Part shown: piece after piece, positions 20,533 through 31,025 of the stretch | Position numbering within the stretch: position 1 is the first letter of the stretch | Layout of the letters: every line of letters starts with the position of its first letter | NCBI GenBank assembly: GCA_026119855.1 | Contig: JAOWBW010001318.1 | Location: 283,910 to 347,909 of the forward strand | Length of the DNA: 64,000 nt | Reading direction: 5' to 3' | Source: Campanula takesimana | Lineage: Eukaryota; Streptophyta; Magnoliopsida; Asterales; Campanulaceae | Made by a program: the position numbers and the translations under genes | The notes under the pieces: generated by a model | What the model saw: the letters and a program-made list of their open reading frames with translations, nothing else | The model's database searches: none | Told to the model about the DNA's origin: nothing

Positions 20533-21054
20533 TATAGGTACTGCGACCACGACCACTACTCTCCATATTAGTATGATATTGTCTGTTTTGGGCCTAGCCC
20601 GCACGGATTTGTTTTGGGCATCCCCAAAAGGTCACATTCTAATGAAGTGGGTGGGTGCTATTATACAGCTTGCAATTGTTTGCTCAATTGCCGATGTGAG
20701 ACTTTGGGTTGCACCCCAACAATTGTACCAACCACCCGCAGAACACCACCGCCCTCGATTGCAAGACTCCATTCGCAAATGTCACGCAAGGGAACCCCAC
20801 CCTATAAAGCGCACACACGGTCCACCAGGTCGGGCTCATCCGAACCATCGCTTTGATACCACTTGTAGGGACCGCGACCACCACCACCACTCTCCACATT
20901 AGTATGATATTGTCCGCTTTGGACCTAGCCCGCACGGATTTGTTTTTTGGGCATCCTCAAAAGGCCTCATTCTAATGAAGTGGGTGGGTGTTATTATATA
21001 CCTTGCAATTGTTTGCTCAATTGCCGATGTAGAACTTTGGGTTGCACCCCAACA
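20533..21054 (-). mobile_element. Complete TRIM retrotransposon upstream of the bHLH gene
   Basis: LTRs at 20533-20721 (189 bp) and 20864-21054 (191 bp) enclose only 142 bp. On the minus strand the right LTR ends next to AGTGGTATCAAAGC (20850-20863), a primer site, so the element points the same way as the bHLH gene. Target duplication is CGCCT/CGCCC (4 of 5). The right LTR runs TGTAGGGACC to CCCCAACA. No coding capacity. A solo LTR of the family lies at 14096-14283. The element begins about 190 bp upstream of the TATA box. Confidence 0.88.
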
Positions 21055-21187
21055 CGCCCCATTCGTATTTGGGAGGGTTATATATAGAGAGGGAAGGGGG
21101 ATGGAAATGAAATCGTGTCGCGGCAAATTAATGTTATATTTATTACGGTTGATATGAATTTCATCTCATTTTTCTTATTAAATTAAG

Positions 21188-21478
21188 TATTCCCCGTTTC
21201 AAGTTAGTGTGAACTTATTTTATTTTTCCGTCGGTCTCAGGTTAGTGTGAACTGCCCAAAATAGCAAAGAATATTTACTATTTCTCTCACTCATTTTCTC
21301 TTCTACTTTACTTTTACACTAACAACACCGATCAACTTACTATTTATCCCACTCATTCTCTCTCCTATTTAATTTTTCATACTCACAAAAACCACTTTCT
21401 ACTATTTATCTCTCTAACTTTTCCTTAATTTGTATGCCCAATTTTTTTTTTTCACACTAACTTAAGACGGAGGGATGA
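21188..21478. mobile_element. Stowaway MITE
   Basis: Ends TTCCCCGTTTCAAGTTAGTG and CACTAACTTAAGACGGAGGG. An inner repeat GGTTAGTGTGAACT follows the left end. Confidence 0.7.
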
Positions 21479-21507
21479 TGTGTTAGAGATTTATTAAGCT
21501 AAACAAA

Positions 21508-21780
21508 TACTCCCTTCGTCTCATAACTATGTGCACAAATTGTTATTTTGGGTATCACATAGATATGTCACATTTTTTCTAAAATGACAAATAATCTTTA
21601 CTATTCATCTCCCTCATACTTTACTTCTATACTCACAACACCAATCAATATACTATTCTCTATCCCACTTTCTCTCTCCTACTCCACTTTTCACACTAAC
21701 AACAACTACCTATTACTATCCATCCTTTAATTCACGTGCAAAACTCATTTTGTGCACATAGTTATGAGACGGAGTGACTA
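21508..21780. mobile_element. Stowaway MITE
   Basis: TA-flanked, with ends CTCCCTTCGTCTCATAACTA and GTTATGAGACGGAGTGA. Arms include TGTGCACA. Confidence 0.85.
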
Positions 21781-22608
21781 TATTATTTGGACCCACATCG
21801 TGCGGTCAGCAAATATTTCAACTAGTGTCTCTTATAGGCCCCCTTACTCGGAGGGTTTCTCAAAAGAATGCTTCTTCATTGATTTGAATCCTGGTTTTGG
21901 ATGAATCCCAAAGAAATGGTGGGTGGGTGGGGGGCTCCCATGAAATGAAAGTTGTGTAATTGTTTGTGATAAAGAGGGCGACCAAATATTTTGTCGTGGG
22001 GCTGCCATTTATTTTCTAGGAAAATGTTGTCTTTTTTTCTCTTTTTATTAATCCTCTTACTTTCTTTTTTGTTCTCTCTTTATTATTGTGTTACAACAAT
22101 CTTGTACTTTATGCCATAGTATCATTTACTCTTCAGTCGAAATAATATTTTAATTTTTTTATTACTGTTGGGATGATAGTACATTGAGTAGTAATTTTAA
22201 GTTAATATAATTATTTTAATAATATTTAAAAACTATTATTGATATTATAATAATATATGTATCAATAATATATTTTAAATTTTTATTAAAACAAATTAAC
22301 TTAAATTTACTGCTCAAAGTACACTCACATTAATAAAAAAAATTGAAGAGATCATTTCATGACGGAGAGAGTAACAAATAAACATTAATATTTTTAGATG
22401 AGGAAATTTAATTGTTTTTTTTTTTGTTGAGAAAATGAGGAAATTTAATTGTTAGAACAATATATTAGAAATACTTACAATTGACTCTGGATCTTACTTA
22501 GAATTTTATGAAAATGTAGAAAAATATTTAATTAAAACAACTAGAAAAATATTTTTTTAAAAAAAATCTGGCTGCATGTGTAAAATCGGAAGAGTAAAAG
22601 AGAAATGT
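21781..22608. other. AT-rich intergenic DNA
   Basis: No gene or bounded element is recognised. A short TTTAATTGTT-type duplication lies near 22400-22450. Confidence 0.6.
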
Positions 22609-22852
22609 TACTCCATCTGGTCCAAAATAATTTTTTTTTTTTTTTTTTTTTGCATTTGCACAATTCTTAAGAAATGCAATTATTATCATGACTTAATCAC
22701 AAAAGTTACAACTTTACCCTTATTAAGTGTGCAACTTTCTTACATTAATGTCTCACACACTAAGACAATTAATAAAAGAGAACAAGTTTCAATGGAATGG
22801 TAGAAGGGACATTTAGCTCAAAAGTGACAATTATTTTGGACCGGAGGGAGTA
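22609..22852. mobile_element. Stowaway MITE
   Basis: TA-flanked, with ends CTCCATCTGGTCCAAAATAA and TTATTTTGGACCGGAGGGAG. Includes a long T run. Confidence 0.85.
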
Positions 22853-23011
22853 TTTAGCTTCAGTTGGCTAATTACTTTGCAAAAAGTAAAAGAGTTAAAC
22901 TTGATGTTACTTCACTAACTCTTCTTTTAAAGGCAATTTTGAACTATCCATCTTATCTTTTTTGGAAAAAGATGCATAAAGCCATAAATAATCAGAGACC
23001 AGAATTTAGAC

Positions 23012-23175
23012 AATGATACACATAGGGAAAACTCAAAGGGAAAACTCATAGTGAAACACTTTAAACCGTTGGATGAGTTTTTATTAGTGGGGCTCACAAA
23101 CATTTATTACAATCCAACGGATTACAGTGTTTCACTATGAGTTTTCCCTTTGAGTTTTCACTATACATATCATTA
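23012..23175. mobile_element. Small foldback MITE
   Basis: Arms GAAAACTCAAAGGGAAAACT and the following CATAGTGAAACACT are repeated inverted on the right, around a loop with CCGTTGGAT/ATCCAACGG pairing. Strong hairpin of about 60-bp arms. Confidence 0.82.
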
Positions 23176-24501
23176 TCCTTTATTCCGAGGTAGATCCATC
23201 AGTTAAAAATTAAACTTTTATTTCATACTTTTTCAAACAAACAAAAAAAAAAAGCATTTGAAAAAGAATCTCATAAAAAATCAATACTCCCTCCATCTCA
23301 CATGAGGGGCATAAATCTAAGCAATTTCTTCATTAAGGAAATTGAAAGATTTTTCAATTAAAAAAATAAAAAATAATCAATGGTATGAAGATGGAGAAGA
23401 TTTAGTGATTTTTTAGAAAAATTTAATTGTGAAAAATGAAAAAAAAGGGTTAATCATCTATTTATAATTAGGAAAATATTTTTTGGACTAAAATCACCCC
23501 TTAAAATTGCTGTTGGGAGGGGATTTTTAAAAAAAAAAAAAAAAATTATAATCTGACTTTGTGGCCGTTATAACCATTTTGGAAAAAACAAAACGCCTCT
23601 CTAACATATTTATTAACGAACATAATTGAGGGCAATTTGGACAATATACAATAAAGTAAAAGACTGGAGGACTCTAGGACCGCATGCGGATATGGGCATG
23701 CGGATCCAATTCGGCCCATCATACACGTATAGGTCTGATTCGTCCGTGGTGGAGGCGAGCCACGGACGAATTTGATCCACGAGTTGGCAGACACAGGCCA
23801 AAGGGGGAGCGGGCTACGGACTTGGCAGGCTCTCCACTGAGTTGACCCCGAAACGCCCATCATCAGTATTGTGAATATAAAAAAGAGGTAGAAGAGAGAA
23901 AGTGGAGAGTGAATAGTGTTTGAAGGGAAATAATAAAGCTACAAAAAATGGTTACAAAATGATGTGTTATAATTGTGTTGGTGTTTTTAATTGGAGTGTG
24001 CCGGGTCCACTATCGATGTAGCCTATGAAATATCGTCACCACATCTTGTATCCTTAATTTTGTAAACTTCTTTTGTAAGCCTAGCATTGCCCGTGTTTGA
24101 ATAGTTTTTATGACTATGACGAGTGTGTTTCATTAAATAAAAAAATATTTTAAAATGTCAATTTTGGGTGATGCCTAAAAATCTATAAAAACCATACTGA
24201 CTTGAAAATGAGCAAAAAATAAATGGAATCTGATTATAATTATCACATACCTAGCTATGTCAAGAGGCATGGTTCTATTTTTATTTTATTTTTGTCAACA
24301 TGGTTGAATCAAAAAATATGAAAAAACATTAATTATTTTCCTAAAATATTAAAAATTGTATTCTTATTGGTTCAGTGTTTTATAGAGTTGATCAATTTAT
24401 TCTCTAAGTTGATATGTGATACATGAGACTTCAACATGCTTCATTCTCAAATCATCATACTCACAACCCGTTTCTCACTTAAAATATTTTGAAATTCATA
24501 C
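23176..24501. other. Repeat-derived DNA without genes
   Basis: Contains one MITE end (TACTCCCTCCATCTCACATG at about 23285) without a clear partner and a GC-rich patch (23680-23860) with GCATGCGGA twice and the inverted pair CGTCCGTGG/CCACGGACG. It also holds the relative of the 13900 MITE (23935-24090). No coding region is supported. Confidence 0.6.
23935..24090. mobile_element. Relative of the 13900-14066 MITE
   Basis: Inverted ends AGCTACAAAAAATGGTTACA and, on the minus strand, GGCTTACAAAAGAAGTTTAC. The core GTGTGCCGGGTCCACTATCG is shared with the other copy. Confidence 0.6.
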
Positions 24502-24734
24502 TACTCCATCTGTCCCGCTTTAAGGTTCTTACTTTCCTTTTTAATCTGTCCCAATTTAAGTTACTTTGCTTTATTACCTAAAATGGAAAGTGGGACCCAC
24601 TTGTCAATCTCACAACAAAAACTCTCTACCCACTTTCTCTCTCTCACTTTACTTTTCATACTCACAACATTTACTTTTTCTTAATCTCCGTGCAAAATCA
24701 AACTAAGAACTTTAAATTGGGACGGAGGGGAGTA
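24502..24734. mobile_element. Stowaway MITE
   Basis: TA-flanked, with ends CTCCATCTGTCCCGCTTTAA and TTAAATTGGGACGGAGGGGA. Confidence 0.83.
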
Positions 24735-25281
24735 TATTTTTTTAATTCCTTTGTCCAAGAAATAGTATACGATGTTATGAGGCCAACAGAGTAGTAGTAC
24801 TCAAACTTTTAATATGTTAGCCAAAAAATAAAAATCAAAGAACTGAGAAAAAAATAAATCAAAAAACAAAGTTGACTCATTTCAACGATCGAAAAATTAG
24901 TCCTTGTAGATGAGGTTAATTTAAATGCTCAACTATCACATAAAAGAGGAAGAAAAATTACTACATTTATATAAGTGGCATTATACTTAAAAAATAATAA
25001 TTGCCACATTATACATATTACTTGTGTTTGAAAGATAGTGCCACAATGGTTAGGAAATGTCACTTAACTGCATATGAGTGACATGATTGAATGAAGTTAT
25101 TCCCATTGTTCTTATAATGTACGCTACTTTCTAGTTTTTATTGACTCAATTATAGTTTTTATGGCATTATAAATTAATATAATTATTATTTATATATATA
25201 TATTCCCTTCTATAAGTATAGCTGAAAATTAATAAAATATGAAGAAGTTTGTTTTTTTTTTGTTTTCGAGAATTTTTAATA
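24735..25281. other. AT-rich intergenic DNA
   Basis: Nothing recognised. Confidence 0.6.
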
Positions 25282-26088
25282 GACAAAAACTGTGTGAGAA
25301 CACTCTAACCCGTCTCATGGGTGAGACGGGTCATTTTTTTGACCCATTACCCGACCCACAACCCTGCTCCAGGACCCATGGGGGACCCTGCCACGTGGCA
25401 GCCCCTCATTGGCCCAATTTTTTTTATTTTTTTTTTTTGCTTTTTTTTAAAGTTTAATATTTTTATTTTTGTTTTTTTTCGGTTTTGTGAAAAGTAATAG
25501 TTACCATCTCTTAAAGTAATAGTTACCATCTCTTAAAGTAATAGTGTTATTCCTATGTTTTCTTAGTTTGCCAAAAGTAATACTTTTTATAACTAAAATG
25601 TAACAAACGTGTTATTTATATGTAATAGTATTTGTAAATAATTGTAATACATATGTATAGATATCTATTTGTTTTAAAACAATAAGTTACAATGAGGTCA
25701 AATTTATCATGATACATGTAAAAGTATTACATTATCTATAGAAATCTGTTACAATTTCGTCAATCAAAGTGTTACATTTACTTGTATAAACTTACTATTA
25801 CATTCATATACATAAGTTATTACTTTTCAAATGGGTAAAAACGAGCTTTTGTTTTTTTTAAAACAAGTATTACGTTTACTTATGAACAATGTTACTTTAA
25901 GAGATGGTAACTATTATTTTTTGCTAAACCACTGAAAAGCCGAAAAAAAATAAAAAAAAAATAAAATAAAAATAATTTTTTTTTTCGGCCAATGGTGGGT
26001 TGCCACGTGGCGGGTTCGGCACATGGGTCATGGGGCGACCTGTCTCATGCATGAGACGGATCCCCTTGTTCTCATGGGAGACCACCTC
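25282..26088. mobile_element. MULE-type foldback MITE, copy C
   Basis: 807 bp with near-matching 9-bp flanks (TTTTTAATA at 25273-25281, TTTTTAAAA at 26089-26097). Ends begin GACAAAAACTGTGTGAGAA and, on the minus strand, GAGGTGGTCTCCCATGAGAA. Near both ends are CCGTCTCATG-type palindromes and GCCACGTGGC. The interior holds many TGTTAC/GTAACA or ATTAC/GTAAT units in both orientations. No transposase. Confidence 0.8.
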
Positions 26089-26200
26089 TTTTTAAAATAT
26101 AAAGATATTTGATGAACACTAAAATTTGATCATTATCATGGAGTGGGGCGGGGGAAATTGACCATTAAAGATTTATACCTAGAAGGTAGAAAGAAAAAAA

Positions 26201-26460
26201 TACTCCTTCCGCCCCACTCGAATTAGGACAAATTTATATTTTTGATGTACCGCTCGAATTAGGGCAATCCAAAATGGAAGTGTTTTATATAAGGGATCAA
26301 CATTTACACTCACAACAACTTTCCATTCATTATTCTCTACCCCATTTTGTATTCACTATTTCACTTTTCATACTCACAACATCTACTCCACTAACACTTT
26401 TTTCATAATCTCCGTATCCAACCAAAAAATCCTAATTCGAATGGGTCGGAGGAGGAAGTA
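26201..26460. mobile_element. Stowaway MITE
   Basis: TA-flanked, with ends CTCCTTCCGCCCCACTCGAA and TTCGAATGGGTCGGAGGAGG. Confidence 0.87.
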
Positions 26461-26782
26461 TAATTTTAATCTTTATTTTAAGCTAAATTGGAATCATAAT
26501 AGAGAGCACTGTTGGAGATAGTTCCATTCTAAGTGAAACAGTATATTGGTCGGGCTCTGTAAATGGTATGTTTCATATGGATCGAGTGGTAGTACTGTGT
26601 GCGTGTGTGTGTATTTTTGAGTGTGTGGAAGTGAGTGTTGACTGAGGAGGGAGGGTAGTTGTGAAATGTGATGTGAAGGGTAATAATGGTAACTTGTTCA
26701 ACAACACTGCCCATTCTTTTTTAACTGTCTTCTCAGTTAAATCCTCAACCCTCTTTGGTTCTTGTAGCTCATGATGAAGATA
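26461..26782. other. Short intergenic stretch
   Basis: GT-rich microsatellite near 26598-26612; nothing else recognised. Confidence 0.6.
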
Positions 26783-27024
26783 TACTCACTGTACTCTTTT
26801 GCTCCATTTTTTATTTTGAAAGAAAATTACTTTACTTTTGTCTCGTACTTATCGCTATTTTCATTTTGGCGTCTCATACTTATTGCTACTTACTTAAAAT
26901 GTTTACTTTTCTATCTGCTATCCACTCACAATAACTATCCACTCACAATACTTATTTTTCCAGCATATTTCTTAATTCTCGTGCACTTTCGTTTGATGGC
27001 AATAAGTATGAGACGGATGGACTA
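26783..27024. mobile_element. Probable degenerate Stowaway MITE
   Basis: Weak ends TACTCACTGTACTC and GAGACGGATGGACTA, with GTCTCATACTTATTGCTA inside matching the complement of the right end. Confidence 0.5.
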
Positions 27025-27218
27025 GTCATGAAAATGGAACTTCCATTTTTAGTCCATTCAAATTAACTTTTTTTTTAAACAAATAAAATGATTGTTTTAG
27101 GATAGTCTTGCAATGTTACATTCACTTTATAAAAAAAAATAATGTGATGTCATTAAACTATTTTTTAAAATATTTATTGAAAAGTTAAATTCAATAGTTT
27201 TATAAGGTGAAAGTATTT

Positions 27219-27322
27219 TTTTACGATGTCCACACCATAAAGAGGCGAGGAGAGGGATCGAACCCTTACACTCACCGAGGGTGAGGCTTGTCTTTACCAC
27301 TAGGCCACTCCTTTGGGACATG
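27219..27322 (-). mobile_element. tRNA-derived SINE, 14-bp target duplication
   Basis: Perfect duplication AGGTGAAAGTATTT at 27205-27218 and 27323-27336. On the minus strand the element has box A-like TGGCCTAGTGGTAAAGAC and box B-like GGGTTCGATCCC, then ends GTGTGGACATCGTA plus a short A tail. It is 104 bp, short for a plant SINE. Confidence 0.88.
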
Positions 27323-27487
27323 AGGTGAAAGTATTTAAGAATTTATATTAGTTTTATTTGTAATTACTTGAAAAATGATAATATAATTTTATTTTATTTA
27401 TTTGTATAGCATCTGTACCATGATAAAATTATATTAAAAATATTTATATTTAAAAAACAATATTTATTCTTTAAGTAGATAAACAAA

Positions 27488-28372
27488 GCGGCGGACTCCT
27501 GTGAGACCGTCTCACGGCGTGAGACAGCTCACAGCCAGCCAAGTTTTTATTATTATTATTATTATTATTATTGCCTTCCAACCTTTTTTTCCCGTCCATT
27601 ATTGCTCGCCAACAAAAGTAACACTTTTTATAAAGAAATGTAACACTTTTTTCTCATATGTAACATTTTTTTTCCAAAAATGTACCATAATTTTGCTGAA
27701 AAAGATTAAAGGTAACAAAAGATAGACAACTAAACTAATGTTACATTTTATAATAAATGAATGTGACCCTTTTTTTCTCAATTGTAACACTTTTTTAGGG
27801 TTTTACATTCAATTGAAATACAAAACCGCTTATATACATGAATTTTCATTCTTTTTTTAAAGAAAAAGTAACATTTACTCTATAAAACTGTTACATTCAT
27901 TTATATATTATATTACAATCATATATGCATTGTGTTACACTTCAATTACTACTTTTTCTAAACACAAAAACTATTTATATTATTTTATGAAACTGTTGTT
28001 ACATCTTATAATAAAGTGTTACTTTCTTAAGACCAAACTGTTATTTTCTTCATAAAAATGTGTTACATTTTTTGACGACGAGCAGCTCACTTTTTTGTGT
28101 GTTAAAAAATATGTTTTAAAAAAAAAATGAAACCATAACATGACCTATCTAGTTTTATTCGTCTCGTCGAGACGAACACAACGGTATTTTTAGATTTTTT
28201 TTTCGACTTCAAAATCCCAAGAGCATTTCAAAGGTATTAGAGGGTTTTCTTTTTACCCGCGACACGTGTCGCAATTTGAGAGGAGGAAGGGGGCTGGTGC
28301 GGGCGGGATGGTGGGTCGTCCCGTAGGCAAACCCGTCGCACAGCGTGCAACGGTCGCACTCCGGTGTTTGTC
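27488..28372. mobile_element. MULE-type foldback MITE, copy A
   Basis: 885 bp with a perfect 9-bp target duplication ATAAACAAA (27479-27487 and 28373-28381). Homologous, in opposite orientation, to copy B at 31026-31895. The left end contains the palindrome GTGAGACCGTCTCAC; near the right end are GCGACACGTGTCGC and a decayed GAGACC palindrome. The interior has at least ten TGTTAC/GTAACA motifs in both senses and an ATT microsatellite (27548-27572). The 15-kb repeat unit starts inside it, at about 27815. Confidence 0.88.
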
Positions 28373-28403
28373 ATAAACAAAGGGCGACACATGACAAAGT
28401 GAA

Positions 28404-28663
28404 TACTCCCTCCGTCCCACCCGAATTAGGATTTTTGGGTTGGGCACGAGGATTAAAGAAAAAAAGTGTTAGGGAGTAGGTGTTGTGAGTATGAAAAGTA
28501 AAGTATGAGAGAGAAAGTGGGGTAGGGAATAATGAGTGGAAAGTTATTGTGAGTGTGAATGTGTGTCTCATTAAATAAAACATTTCCATTTTTTTGGTTG
28601 TCCTAATTCGAGTGAGACACCCAAATAGAAATTTGTTCTGATTCGAGTGAGACGGAGGGAGTA
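28404..28663. mobile_element. Stowaway MITE (unit 1)
   Basis: TA-flanked, with ends CTCCCTCCGTCCCACCCGAA and TTCGAGTGAGACGGAGGGAG. Repeated at 43402-43661 and 58405-58663. Confidence 0.9.
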
Positions 28664-28734
28664 TTTTTTTTATTTGTCTTTAAAGAACAATCATTCATAT
28701 TTAAATTATTGTACTACCTCCGTCTCACTATAAC

Positions 28735-30782
28735 TGTCACGACCCGAAAACCCGTCCCTATTTTGTTAATAAATAATTAATTATTTATTTAATTATTTGA
28801 TTATTTATTTATGTGCGCATTTTATATCTCATAATATTAATTTGTGCCTAGCATTATTTGGTTGATATTGTGTTAAGTGGGTAGTGGGAAATTAAATTGG
28901 TAGAAGGGTGATTTGGGTTTATTTGTGCTAAGTAGAAGAGGAGGGGGTCTTAGTGTAAGTTTTTAAAATCATCTCCTACTCCCTCCCTACTCTTCCTTCT
29001 CCCTCACTCTCTTCCTCACCACACACACTCACTGCATTCTCTCTCTCTCTCCTCCATTTGTAGAAAGGTAAGAACTCTCTCATTCTTCCTCCATTTTGAT
29101 CATCTTCCTCCCTCTATTTCTTAGTGCTCATTTTATGAAATGTGTTTAGATCGTCGATAGGATCGTGTAGAGCCAAAAATATTCGAATTCCGTCATCTTT
29201 CATAAATTCAAGTAAGTTGTTTTTCTCCCATTTTTATGCTAAAATGTTCATCTTTAGTTTATGTAATGCTTTAGTTAACATATATGTCATTTTGGTTGAG
29301 TTTGGAATTTATTTGTATTTTTGTTCATCTTTTGTGATTTTGAGATTGTTGGGATTAAATCTTGATTGAGGTTTCTAGATGTTGTTATCTAGGCCCTTGC
29401 AAGTTATAAGTTGTTTTGGTACATGATTATGCTTAGTGGAAAGTTTGGTTGTGGTTGATTTTGAGAAATGTGTGAAATGGTTTGGAAAAATGGAAGAACC
29501 CAGCTGATCCTCTGCCCAGCCCGTCGACCAGGCGCCCGCCCGGGTTGATCCAGGCGCCCGCCTACCTGGCTTTTTCCTTCGGCCAAACCTTCTGGTCAAA
29601 TAAGCGCCCGCCCGACCCTTTCCGCGCGCCCGCCCGCCCCCTGTTCTGGAAATCTGCCTTTTTGCTTGTTTAAACTAGGTTGCTTCCTTAGTTTAAGGTT
29701 TATTACTCTAATTAACTTAAGTTAACATCGTGGAACACTTTATTAATTGGAATTGGTTCATTTGTGAATAAATATGTTATGGAATTTGATTAAGTATCGT
29801 TTTGGGAATGTTGGCCATCTTTGATGTGTTGTTTGGATTGGTTTACCTTTGTGGTGATTTATTTGGAATGGTTCCCTACTTTGGAATCATTAGTTGTTTA
29901 TTTAAGCTAGTATTTATTACTTGGCATTTAATTGAAAGTCCAGCTGGTATATGTGGTTGTGTCGGGCGATGGGAATGTTATAATGGCTCCGAGCCAAGTC
30001 CATTATAATGTGACCATTGTTTTGCCCTTATTTTCCTCTTCCAGATTGGCCTTGGTTGAGATGAGCTAGCTTCCTTCGAAAGTAGTCTAGCTAACTTTTT
30101 GGAGTATGACTTTGTGTCATGACTCCCGTCCCTTGTGACATGTTACTATTGGTTATGGTTCCGGTACCGGGGTTTTCTCTTCAGCTCTTATGCTACTATG
30201 AAGATGTTGATTGGTTGATTATTGAAGCTGCGCAGCGATCCTTTATTTGGTTCTATTAGTTGGGAAACCTTGGCTAATATCCTTTGTTATTTGTTTATTT
30301 CCGCTGCTATCTGTTAACTGCTATTGCTATGTGCTATATGTGATTTATTATTGTTTATTGCATCTTAGCATGTCATGTAGTTGCATTAGTAACTTACTGA
30401 GATTTATCTCACCCCTTTCTTTTATCTTTGTTTTTCCTTACCCCCCAGGAGGAAAGGATTAGTACTCGCTGATCACGAGGAGGACGTCGAGTGTGGAAGT
30501 AGCTTTTGGGAAGGTTGTTTCGGTTTACATTATTTAAATGTATAACCTTTGGGATAGTGTCCAACATTGACGTCATTAAGAATTGTGTATTTTGTATTTT
30601 TGAGTATAAGCTTGTGGAGCTTATACTAGTTGTATTTTGTTGTTGTCAAGCTTGGATTTATAAAACTTGTCCTATCATCTCTTGGTATAAAATGGAATTT
30701 TTAATCTTCAGTATTTTGGTAATTATGTGTTAAGTCGACGTCCAGTTCGCGTGCTCTTGGCCCGCGGGGTCGGGACGCGACA
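28735..30782 (+). mobile_element. Solo LTR A, 2048 bp, target duplication ATAAC
   Basis: Runs TGTCACGACCCGAAAACCCG to GGGTCGGGACGCGACA, with perfect ATAAC at 28730-28734 and 30783-30787. No internal region. A CT-rich leader (28970-29060) precedes a possible splice donor (AAAG/GTAAGA at 29068), acceptor (TTTAG at 29149), donor (CAA/GTAAGTT at 29212) and acceptor (CCCCCCAG/GAGG at 30448). GCGCCCGCC motifs start at 29532, 29554, 29604 and 29626. Related to solo LTR B at both ends and around the splice-like signals. Confidence 0.92.
29532..29634. repeat. Phased GCGCCCGCC array in LTR A
   Basis: Two pairs, each 22 bp apart, with 72 bp between pairs. The same block lies at about 44530-44632 and 59543-59644; in unit 3 the first copy is altered (GCTCCCGCC). 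Confidence 0.9.
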
Positions 30783-31025
30783 ATAACGTTCCTACTTTGA
30801 CTTTGCTCTGAGATTAAGAAAAAATAAATGTTGTAAGTGTGAAAATTAAAGTAAGAGAGAGAAAGTGGGTAAGGAGTTTTTGTTGTGAGAATGACAAGTG
30901 GGTTTCATTTTCCATTTTAGATAATAAAGTAAAGTAAGAACTTTCAATTGGAACAGACAAAAAAGGAATGTAAGAACATCAAATCGGGTCAGAGGGAGTA
31001 ACATTTTTCTTAGCATATTATCATT

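Larger units (their letters stand above)
28712..31000. mobile_element. Stowaway MITE split by solo LTR A
   Basis: The left fragment 28712-28734 (CTACCTCCGTCTCACTATAA) and right fragment 30783-31000 (ending GTCAGAGGGAG then TA) form one MITE once the LTR and one ATAAC copy are removed. Confidence 0.85.

Noticed and set aside
20507..20902. 131-codon plus-strand frame across the TRIM
   Set aside because: It runs through LTR, primer site and internal region of a TRIM; no conserved protein.
20533..21054. Cassandra-type TRIM carrying a 5S rRNA promoter
   Set aside because: No 5S-like sequence is recognisable in either LTR.
23680..23870. GC-rich patch as an exon
   Set aside because: Open frames there show no family resemblance; short repeats (GCATGCGGA, CGTCCGTGG/CCACGGACG) suggest a transposon fragment instead.
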